Of a stretch of DNA of 11,070 bases, positions 5,894 to 11,070 are shown piece by piece. The notes under the pieces were generated by a model. It was not told where the DNA came from. It searched no databases and worked only from the letters and a program-made list of their open reading frames with translations. A program made the position numbers and the translations under genes. Numbering within the stretch: the first letter of the stretch is position 1; each line of letters starts with the position of its first letter. This DNA is from a bacterium (lineage in GTDB: Bacteria; Chloroflexota; Dormibacteria; UBA8260; Bog-877): the NCBI GenBank assembly GCA_021817025.1, contig JAKAWF010000095.1, forward strand, positions 1-11,070, read 5' to 3'.

Positions 5894-6551
5894 GTGCCGG
5901 GCCCCGGGTCACCGGCCCCTGCGCCCTGATCGTGATCGATGTCCAAAGACGCTTCGACGACCCTGCCTGGGGGCCCCCAACAACCCCCGGTTCGGGGGCG
6001 ACGTGGCCCGGCTGCCGGCCGGCGGGCGGGAGCCCGGGCGGCCGCTGGTGTTCGTCCGCCCCGATTCGGCTGAAGCCGGCTCGCCCCGGGCAGCTGAGAC
6101 CCCGGGCAACCAGTTCAAGGCCGAAGTCAAAGGTGAGCCCGACCTGATCATCAGCAAGCACGTCCCCTCCGCCTTCTACGGCACGCCGGACCTGGACGGA
6201 TGGCTGCAGGCTCGCGGCATCTCGTCGCTCGTGATCTGCGGAATCGCCACCGACCACTGCTGCGAGACCACGGCCGGGACGGCGGGCGACCTCGGCTACG
6301 AGACCTCCTTGGTCCTGGACGCGACCCGCACCTTCGACCGCGCGACTCGGAGCGGCGAAGTCGTCCCCGCCGACGAGATCGCCCGGGCCACGGCGGCCAG
6401 CCTGAACGACGAGTTCGCGACCACGCTGGGAACGGCTGCGATGCTGGCTCGGCTGCCTTGGGCCGGGCGGGGAACGGGGTCGGCTCGGTGGGAGCGCCAG
6501 GCGTGGGAAACTCGTCCCATGGGAGTGCAGCGGGGAGGGATTTCAAATTGA
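5894..6551 (+). pseudogene. Isochorismatase-type cysteine hydrolase, apparently frameshifted
   Basis: The family hydrolyses amide or ester-like bonds (isochorismatase, nicotinamidase and relatives) with an Asp-Lys-Cys triad. The N-terminal piece CALIVIDVQRRFDDPAWGPP lies in one frame (5920-5979). From 5976 the homology continues in another frame as NNPRFGGDVARL, then PLVFVRPDS, LIISKHVPSAFYGTPDL, VICGIATDHCCETTAG and GYETSLVLDATRTF. One extra base in the G5C5 run at 5969-5978 would join them with the spacing the family normally has. All triad residues survive: Asp at 5938-5940, Lys at 6156-6158, Cys at 6258-6260. The N-terminal frame has no ATG, GTG or TTG before the first beta strand. A GTG at 5894 would serve if a second base were restored in the GGGCCCCGGG tract at 5899-5908. 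Without repair, the longest open piece starts at GTG 6003 and lacks the Asp. Either a recent pseudogene or a sequencing/assembly error is possible. Confidence 0.72.
5968..5999. repeat. Two back-to-back extreme-GC inverted repeats at the frameshift
   Basis: TGGGGGCCCCCA (5968-5979) is a perfect 12-bp palindrome. It is followed at once by CCCCCG-GTT-CGGGGG (5984-5998), a 6-bp stem with a 3-nt loop. The reading-frame break of the isochorismatase-type gene falls inside the first palindrome. Such structures promote both replication slippage and base-calling dropouts, so they explain the break either way. Confidence 0.7.
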
Positions 6552-7102
6552 CCTGGCGCGGCGAGGACAGGCCCAGCAAGCAGCAGTACTTCATGCTCTT
6601 GGCGCTCGCCGCCAGAAGCCGCGCCGACTGCCTCGGCCGGCGCGTGGGAGCGGTGGTGGTCCGCGACGACCGGGTCATAAGCACCGGCTACAACGGCACT
6701 CCGATCGGGATGCCCAACTGCTCCGAGGGCGGCTGCCACCGCTGCGCCAACCGCGAGACCGACGCCTACCCTGCCGGGCGCGGTTACGACCTGTGCATCT
6801 GCGTCCATGCCGAACAGAACGCCCTGCTGGCGGCGGCACGCTTTGGGCAGTCGACCCTCGGCGCCACCCTGCACACCACCATGCAGCCCTGTTTCGGATG
6901 CCTCAAGGAGGCGCTGCAGGCGGGAATCGTGGCCGTCCACCACCTCAAGTCGTGGGTTCCTGGAGGCGGTGACGACGAGGCCGCCCTGGCCACCCAGTAC
7001 GCCGGCCTGCGCTCACGGTTCCAGGAGTTCTCGCAGGTGGCGCTGCCCGGGACGCGGCTGGCCGGCTTGCTGGCCGAGATGATCGAGCTGGAGAGTTCGT
7101 GA
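6548..7102 (+). CDS. dCMP-deaminase-type zinc deaminase
   Basis: The start is TTG at 6548, 8 nt after GGGGAGGG. It overlaps the stop of the preceding gene by 4 nt (TTGA), suggesting coupled translation. A much longer upstream opening in this frame has no coding homology and was discarded. The product is 184 residues. The core reads RPSKQQYFMLLALAARSRAD, then RRVGAVVVRDDRVISTGYNG, then a cysteine cluster CSEGGCHRC (58-66), then VHAEQNAL (86-93) and MQPCFGC (112-118). The HAE His and Glu plus the two PCxxC cysteines are the catalytic Zn site (His87, Glu89, Cys115, Cys118). The extra Cys-rich insert is where dCMP deaminases of the ComEB type carry a second metal site. The expected reaction is dCMP to dUMP plus ammonia, feeding dTMP synthesis. 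A related nucleotide or riboflavin-type substrate cannot be excluded. Confidence 0.88.
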   Translation: MTWRGEDRPSKQQYFMLLALAARSRADCLGRRVGAVVVRDDRVISTGYNGTPIGMPNCSEGGCHRCANRETDAYPAGRGYDLCICVHAEQNALLAAARFGQSTLGATLHTTMQPCFGCLKEALQAGIVAVHHLKSWVPGGGDDEAALATQYAGLRSRFQEFSQVALPGTRLAGLLAEMIELESS

Positions 7103-7668
7103 CCGCCGAGGATCGCTGCGAATCTCCCCAGGTCCGGGGCCGTTGGCGGGTTGCCCTGCTGACGGTGAGCGATCTCGGCGCGGCCGGCGGCCGGGAGGAC
7201 CGCAGTGGCGACTGGCTGGCGGACAGGCTGCCCGCCCTGCCCGCGGAGGTGGTGTTCCGCGACCTCCTCCCCGATGAACCAGATCAGATCTCCCGCTGGA
7301 TACGACGCACGATCTTCCGACTGCAGCCCGCCCTGGTGGTCTGCACGGGAGGAACCGGGCTCCATCCGCGTGACCGCACCCCAGAGGCGGTCCTGGCGGT
7401 CGGCGACTTCGAGGTCCCCGGTTTCGGCGAGGCGATGCGCCGGGTTGGAGCGGAGCACACCCCTCATGCCATCCTGTCCCGCCAGGTGGCGGTGGTCTGC
7501 GGCGCGACCCTGGTGGTGGCGCTGCCGGGGGCTCTGCGAGCGACCCAGGAGAGCCTCGACGCGGTCTGGCAGGCGCTTCCCCACGCCCTTGAGATGATCG
7601 CCGGGCTTCCCGCCGCCAGCACTGACGCCGGCCACGCGGGGACCGCGGGCGCGAGTCCGCGCCGGTAG
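7099..7668 (+). CDS. MogA/MoaB-type molybdopterin-binding protein
   Basis: The start is GTG at 7099, overlapping the deaminase stop by 4 nt (GTGA), with GGAGAG just upstream; the product is 189 residues. It contains the MoCF-biosynthesis fold signature: LLTVSDLGAAGGREDRSGDW (20-39), VVCTGGTGLHPRDRTPEAVL (80-99), VPGFGEAMR (106-114), TPHAILSR (121-128) and LPGALRATQESL (142-153). The TGGTG loop and the following Asp-x-Thr-Pro-Glu are the usual molybdopterin-binding residues. MogA adenylylates molybdopterin before metal insertion; MoaB-named homologues are similar and sequence alone does not separate them here. The Ala/Gly/Arg-rich tail after about residue 165 is unlikely to be structured. A further Mo-cofactor gene, moaC, lies in the converging operon. 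Confidence 0.87.
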   Translation: MTAEDRCESPQVRGRWRVALLTVSDLGAAGGREDRSGDWLADRLPALPAEVVFRDLLPDEPDQISRWIRRTIFRLQPALVVCTGGTGLHPRDRTPEAVLAVGDFEVPGFGEAMRRVGAEHTPHAILSRQVAVVCGATLVVALPGALRATQESLDAVWQALPHALEMIAGLPAASTDAGHAGTAGASPRR

Positions 7669-7677
7669 ACTTGGGGC
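7666..7677 (+). promoter_or_regulatory. Possible leaderless promoter for the HAD-like gene
   Basis: TAGACT at 7666-7671 fits the actinobacterial -10 pattern TAnnnT. It is followed by exactly 6 nt before the GTG start at 7678, the geometry of leaderless transcripts whose first base is the start codon. Its first three bases are the stop codon of the preceding gene. The HAD gene lacks a convincing Shine-Dalgarno sequence, which agrees with this. No good -35 hexamer is seen. Confidence 0.35.
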
Positions 7678-8376
7678 GTGCCGTACCGGGGAGTCATCTT
7701 CGATCTCTTCGGCACCCTGATCGATGGCTGGGACCGGCTCCGGGCCCGGGAGCGGTCGGCGGAGTTGGCCGCCGCTCTGGAGGTTCCATGGGAGCCCTTT
7801 CGCGAGCTGATCGACACCTCCTACACCGAGCGTGCCACCGGCGCCCTCGGAGACCTCCCCGAGATGCTGCGCGAACTGTGCCGGCGGATGGGGTTTGAGC
7901 CGAGCGAAGTCGCCGTCGAGCGCGCCTCCCGGCTGCGCCTGGCCCAGTTCCACGAGGTGCTGTCGACACCGCGAGCGGAGACCGTGTCCCTGCTCCCGAT
8001 CCTGAGGGACCGGGGCGTCCGGGTCGGGCTGATCAGCGACTGCTCGTCGGAGACCCCCCAGCTGTGGCCGACCCTGCCGTGGGCCAGGCCGATCCAGGTG
8101 TCCCTCTTCTCCTGGTCGGAGCGCCGGCGCAAGCCCGCCCCTGAGCTGTACCTCTCGGCACTCACCCGCCTGGGCCTGACGGCAGCCGAATGCCTGTACG
8201 TGGGGGACGGCGGCAGCCGCGAGCTCAGCGGCGCCGAGGCGCTCGAGATCCGGGCTTTGAGGATCGTCCACCACTCGGTCTCACCCGAGAGCAACTTCCA
8301 GTACGACCCTGAGACGGACTGGCGAGGACCGGAGATCTCGACTTTGAGCGAGATACTGCCACTGCTGGGGCCGTGA
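7678..8376 (+). CDS. HAD-superfamily hydrolase-like protein
   Basis: The start is GTG at 7678, 9 nt after the stop of the MogA/MoaB-like gene; the product is 232 residues. HAD motif I is VIFDLFGTLID, with nucleophile Asp9 and Phe11 where phosphatases have their second Asp. Motif II is VGLISDCS (Ser120), motif III is ERRRKPAPELY (Lys152), and motif IV is YVGDGGSREL (Asp177). A helical cap lies between motifs I and II (about residues 20-95), as in subclass I members. The DLFGT form is common among actinobacterial HAD proteins of unassigned substrate. The missing general acid/base makes simple phosphatase activity uncertain and leaves dehalogenase-like or weak activity possible. It ends the plus-strand run and converges with the PucR gene 109 bp away. 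Fold call is confident; substrate unknown. Confidence 0.85.
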   Translation: MPYRGVIFDLFGTLIDGWDRLRARERSAELAAALEVPWEPFRELIDTSYTERATGALGDLPEMLRELCRRMGFEPSEVAVERASRLRLAQFHEVLSTPRAETVSLLPILRDRGVRVGLISDCSSETPQLWPTLPWARPIQVSLFSWSERRRKPAPELYLSALTRLGLTAAECLYVGDGGSRELSGAEALEIRALRIVHHSVSPESNFQYDPETDWRGPEISTLSEILPLLGP

Positions 8377-8430
8377 CGCCGTGGCCACCGCTGGCACGCA
8401 TCCCGAACGGGCCGCGCGAGGGCGGTGGGC

Positions 8431-8458
8431 CCCGTCTGGCCAGAGCCACTCGGACGGG
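8431..8458. terminator. Candidate bidirectional terminator between converging operons
   Basis: Outer arms CCCGTC (8431-8436) and GACGGG (8453-8458) enclose inner arms TGGC and GCCA (8437-8448, loop CAGA) with a 4-nt bulge. It lies in the 109-bp gap between the stops of the HAD-like and PucR genes, where a terminator for both strands is expected. No T-run is present. Nothing else is seen in the gap. Confidence 0.4.
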
Positions 8459-8485
8459 CAACTTGCGACTCCGGGCGGCTCGGCC

Positions 8486-10249
8486 TCAGCCCGGCAGCAG
8501 GCTCCTCGCCTGGAGCGCGATCCGGACCACCACGCGGGTCTCGGCGTCAGTTAGGGAAACCCCCAGGAGCGCTTCCAGGCGTTGGATCCGATAGGACAAA
8601 GTGTTGATGTGGATGTGCAGGTCGCGGGCCGCGGCGCGCTGATTCCACCCCCCCGCCGCGAGCGCTTCGAGAGTGGCCACCAGGGGGGTTCCCCGCCGCT
8701 GCCCGTACTCGATCACCGGCCCCAGCGTCTCTTCGACGAAGCGCCTCAGGGCCGCCGGATCCCGCACCTCCAGCAGGAGGCGCAGGGCCCCCAGGGAGCG
8801 GTATGAGGTGACCTGACCGCCGGCGCCGCCCCGGCGCACCAGCCGCAGCGACTGGCGGGCCTCCTCGTGCGCGCGGGCGAGTTCCGGTGGCGAGTTGGCA
8901 AGGTTGCCGACCCCGACGGAGAAGCTCAAGCGCCGCCCCAATCCGCGGACGACCTCCTCCACGGCGCGCCCAAAGGTCTCGATCTCGGCCAGACTGGGAC
9001 GAACCGTCGGGCTGTCCGGGGTCGAGGCTTCTAGCGGAATCAGGATGACCGTGGAGGTCGCCCGCCCCACCACCATGGCGCCTGGGAAACGGGGCCTGCA
9101 GAGCTCGGTGAGGTCGCGCTGGAGACGCTCCTGGAGAGGCACGGACTGCAGCACCGCAGCTGCTCTCTCGTCGTCCGGCTCCAGTACCACCACCCATCCC
9201 CGCTCGGGAATCCGGTAGCCGAGTCGCTCCGCGCGCAGCGCCAGCCGCCGGATGTCGGCGGGGTCCTGACCCGACGCCAGCAGCCCTTCCAGAAGGTCTC
9301 CGCGAAGGCGGCGCTCCACCTCCGCCGCGGCGCGCTCCTTGAGCAGCTCAAGGGCCACCACCGTGGCTCCGTGCTCGAGGGCGCGCCGGCGCCCGCGAGG
9401 GGCCGCCGCCAGGTCGCCCTCCACCGCCAGCACGGCGATGAGTTCAGATCCCGCTCGCACCGGCGTCAGGGTGAGCTCGGTGCGGGGACGGGGATGGGTG
9501 ACCCCCACCGGCCCCGCAGCCAGCGGAGTTGGCACGGCGATCCGGCGCAGCTTCAAGCCGGTCCCGGCTCCCTGCTCGAGCCGAAACCCGAGCGGGTCGT
9601 AGAGCCCCACGGGCACCCCTGCCAGGCTGGCCACCGCCTCCAGGATCCGGCCCAGGCCGGCTCCCGACAGCACCAACCCGGTGAACCGCTCGTGGACTGT
9701 CTGGGAGAGCTGGATCTCCTCCAACTGCTGCTCCAGCCGTCGCTGCAGCTCACTGCGCTCCAGCACCCCCGCGATGGCACCGGCGATGGCCGACAGAAAG
9801 GCCACCTCATCGGCGCGGAAGTTGCGCCGCTCCACGGTCTGCACGTTGAGAACACCGACCATCCGGGGTCCGGCCTCGATGGGGACCGAGAGCATCGAGG
9901 TGAACCGCTTCTCGTCGACGCCCTCGATCCACTTGAAGCGGGGGTCGCCGCCGACGTCGGCGATCGACAGCGGCTGGCGGCTTTCCGCAACCGCCCCGGT
10001 TATGCCCTGCCCGCGGCTCATCACGACCTTGCCGACGGCGCTCTGGTTGAGGCCGTTGGTGGCGGTCAGGACCAGGCCTCCCCGGGCGCTGTCGTAAAGG
10101 TAGAGGGAGCAGACGTCAGCCTCCATCGCCCCGGTGGTCTGGCCGATGACCAGGGCGAGGAGTTCGTCCCTCTGCATGGTCGACGCTGCCGCCTCGGAGA
10201 GCTGCTGGAGGAAGAGCAGCTCGCGCAGCTCCCGGTCTCTGGTCGCCAC
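8486..10249 (-). CDS. GAF-domain PucR/CdaR-family transcriptional regulator
   Basis: The start is GTG at 10249, after AAGGAG and 10 nt past the moaC stop; a TGA just upstream in frame leaves no earlier start. The product is 587 residues. A GAF domain occupies about 15-165 (LALVIGQTTGAMEADVCSLY, GKVVMSRGQGITGAVAESRQ, SMLSVPIEAGPRMVGVLNVQ) and should bind a small ligand. A Glu/Gln-rich coiled coil (about 165-185) leads to a second sensory region. A GGDEF-like middle domain follows (about 320-510, SFSVGVGNLANSPPELARAHEEAR). The C-terminal helix-turn-helix (about 530-585) reads WNQRAAARDLHIHINTLSYR, then IQRLEALLG, the PucR signature. PucR proteins often activate purine catabolism, including molybdenum-dependent xanthine dehydrogenase, so co-transcription with moaC is suggestive; its true targets are unknown. 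A 29-residue stretch (9317-9403) recurs in the pseudogene tail at 3498-3584. Confidence 0.92.
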   Translation of the reverse strand: MATRDRELRELLFLQQLSEAAASTMQRDELLALVIGQTTGAMEADVCSLYLYDSARGGLVLTATNGLNQSAVGKVVMSRGQGITGAVAESRQPLSIADVGGDPRFKWIEGVDEKRFTSMLSVPIEAGPRMVGVLNVQTVERRNFRADEVAFLSAIAGAIAGVLERSELQRRLEQQLEEIQLSQTVHERFTGLVLSGAGLGRILEAVASLAGVPVGLYDPLGFRLEQGAGTGLKLRRIAVPTPLAAGPVGVTHPRPRTELTLTPVRAGSELIAVLAVEGDLAAAPRGRRRALEHGATVVALELLKERAAAEVERRLRGDLLEGLLASGQDPADIRRLALRAERLGYRIPERGWVVVLEPDDERAAAVLQSVPLQERLQRDLTELCRPRFPGAMVVGRATSTVILIPLEASTPDSPTVRPSLAEIETFGRAVEEVVRGLGRRLSFSVGVGNLANSPPELARAHEEARQSLRLVRRGGAGGQVTSYRSLGALRLLLEVRDPAALRRFVEETLGPVIEYGQRRGTPLVATLEALAAGGWNQRAAARDLHIHINTLSYRIQRLEALLGVSLTDAETRVVVRIALQARSLLPG

Positions 10250-10259
10250 CCGCTCCTTC

Positions 10260-10781
10260 TCAGCCGTCTGCGGGCGAGCTCCGCTTTGGCCTTCTCAAAG
10301 CCCCGGAGCGGCCCCCGCTCTTGGACTCCATCGTGATCCCCCCGATCTCGGCCCAGGGGTCGACGCTCTTGATCATGTCGATCACGGTGAGGCCCGCGAC
10401 CGCCACCGCGGTCAGAGCCTCCATCTCGACCCCGGTCGCGTCGCGGCAGCGCACCGAGGCCCGGAGCCTGACCACCGGGCCGTCCGGGTCCAGGTCGGCC
10501 TCCACAGCCACGTGGCTGATCGAAATGGGATGGCACAGCGGGATCAGCTCCGGCGTGCGCTTGGCGGCCATGATTCCCGCCACCCGACACACCTCCAACA
10601 CGTCCCCCTTGCCGAGAGTGCCCTCGGCGATGGCCGCCCTGGCTGTGTCGCTGAACCTGACGAACCCGGTGGCGGTGGCCTCGCGATCCGAGACCGGGCG
10701 ATCGCCCACGTCGACCATCCTGACCCGCCCCTGGCCGTCAAGGTGGCTCAACTGGTCCGGCGCCGGTGGTGACCCCGTCAT
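10260..10781 (-). CDS. moaC: Cyclic pyranopterin monophosphate synthase MoaC
   Basis: MoaC converts the GTP-derived cyclohydro-nucleotide made by MoaA into cyclic pyranopterin monophosphate, the first stable intermediate of molybdenum-cofactor synthesis. The ATG at 10781 has AAGGTG a few nt upstream and overlaps the stop of the upstream gene by 4 nt (ATGA). The product is 173 residues, close to the family norm. Diagnostic segments are MVDVGDRPVSDREATATGFV (22-41), AGIMAAKRTPELIPLCHP (68-85), CRDATGVEMEALTAV (112-126) and LTVIDMIKSVDPW (131-143), including Lys74 and Lys138 and the CHP His. The usual Tyr of the YDMxK motif is Ile here, a modest change. The C-terminus ends KSGGRSG plus a short basic tail. 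PucR follows 10 nt later, so they are probably one transcript. Confidence 0.94.
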   Translation of the reverse strand: MTGSPPAPDQLSHLDGQGRVRMVDVGDRPVSDREATATGFVRFSDTARAAIAEGTLGKGDVLEVCRVAGIMAAKRTPELIPLCHPISISHVAVEADLDPDGPVVRLRASVRCRDATGVEMEALTAVAVAGLTVIDMIKSVDPWAEIGGITMESKSGGRSGALRRPKRSSPADG

Positions 10782-11070
10782 GGCACCTTCGCGCAGGCCT
10801 GCCCGGCCGTGGGGTCTGCCGCCGAGGACTGAAAGCCCAGGACCAAGTCGTCCTGGCGGGCCGCGTAGCAGGCCAGGTGGTAGGTCCCGGCCGCCCCCGG
10901 CAACTTCAGGGTGAAGGCCGGGTGCATCGCCTTGGTCAGAAGCTGGGGGACTGGGGTCGGCAGACCCAGCTGGCCCACCCAGAGGCCCACGAAGGCGACG
11001 TCGACGACGGCCTCCCCGCCCGAGCTGAGTCTCACCGGCCCGCTGACCACCAGGGGGTGCGAGATCGGAA
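10778..11070 (-). CDS. Unidentified, possibly exported protein, N-terminus beyond the window
   Basis: The open frame enters from the right edge and stops at 10778-10780, overlapping moaC by 4 nt. About 95 residues are visible. A beta-rich stretch (HPLVVSGPVRLSSGGEAVVD, VAFVGLWVGQ) is followed by HPAFTLKLPGAAGTYHLACY and a final GQACAKVP. Two cysteines near the end could form a disulfide, which would suit a secreted domain, but the N-terminus is missing and I do not recognise the family. A GTG at 11050 is an internal candidate start, yet coding character appears to continue past it. The overlap with moaC shows it is first or earlier in that operon. The last nine bases of the window may be adapter, so the outermost three codons should not be trusted. 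Confidence 0.6.
   Translation of the reverse strand, partial: PISHPLVVSGPVRLSSGGEAVVDVAFVGLWVGQLGLPTPVPQLLTKAMHPAFTLKLPGAAGTYHLACYAARQDDLVLGFQSSAADPTAGQACAKVP
11062..11070. other. Likely sequencing-adapter remnant at the contig end
   Basis: The final nine bases, AGATCGGAA, are identical to the first nine of the common Illumina TruSeq adapter and sit flush against the right end. A chance match at exactly the terminal position is unlikely, so this is probably untrimmed adapter at a contig end, not genomic sequence. Confidence 0.5.

Noticed and set aside
6200..6547. N-terminal extension of the deaminase frame upstream of 6548
   Set aside because: The extra 116 codons overlap the conserved isochorismatase-type coding region in another frame and have no homology; the TTG at 6548 with GGGGAGGG fits the family N-terminus.
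6784..8274. A 496-codon minus-strand open frame across the deaminase, MogA/MoaB-like and HAD genes
   Set aside because: It spans three recognisable genes on the other strand, has no Shine-Dalgarno or motif, and is a GC-bias shadow.
9371..10336. A 321-codon plus-strand open frame opposite PucR
   Set aside because: It lies antisense to the GAF domain of a clear PucR protein and its composition is unlike a folded protein.
1..11070. tRNA or rRNA genes, CRISPR arrays, toxin-antitoxin, defence or biosynthetic clusters
   Set aside because: I looked for their hallmarks on both strands (regular spaced repeats, cloverleaf with CCA region, small paired ORFs, known signature motifs) and saw none.

Overview
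The window is very GC-rich DNA with GTG and TTG starts, strong third-position GC bias and two proteins with textbook lipoboxes. It also has an ECF sigma factor, a PucR-family regulator and actinobacterial-style Cys-pair propeller repeats. This points to an Actinomycetota genome, perhaps an uncultured Acidimicrobiia or Thermoleophilia-like lineage; the class is a guess from style and no marker gene is present. The last nine bases match the start of a common Illumina adapter, so the window is probably a whole draft or metagenome contig.

Left third (1-2652, minus strand): an ECF sigma factor cut by the contig edge. Upstream of it lie a small helical lipoprotein with one likely disulfide, and a lipoprotein made of seven Cys-x5/6-Cys propeller-type repeats. 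This looks like a cell-surface and envelope-sensing neighbourhood, though no functional link can be proved.

Middle (2653-3629): a non-coding stretch of about 340 bp, then a decayed mobile-element gene. The remnant carries a DUF6788-type accessory protein with a lost start codon and a nonsense codon at a conserved Cys. It reads in frame into the N-terminus of an ISKra4-like transposase, and then into 29 residues resembling the PucR regulator encoded 6 kb away.

Central and right part: a CBS-domain/zinc-ribbon protein diverges from an ATP-type PEP carboxykinase (pckA) whose classic GRSPKDK loop is rewritten. After pckA comes a tight plus-strand run: an isochorismatase-type hydrolase broken by an apparent indel in a perfect G5C5 palindrome, a dCMP-deaminase-type enzyme, a MogA/MoaB-type molybdopterin-binding protein, and a HAD-like hydrolase. 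Two of these junctions overlap by 4 nt, and the HAD gene may have its own leaderless promoter. Converging from the right is a minus-strand operon: an unidentified (possibly exported) protein cut by the contig end, moaC (4-nt overlap), and a GAF-PucR regulator (10-nt gap). Molybdenum-cofactor functions thus appear in both converging operons. A hairpin lies between them.

I found no tRNA, rRNA, CRISPR, complete insertion sequence, or recognisable defence or biosynthetic system. The most interesting content is the chimeric pseudogene, the possible frameshift, and the atypical PEPCK.
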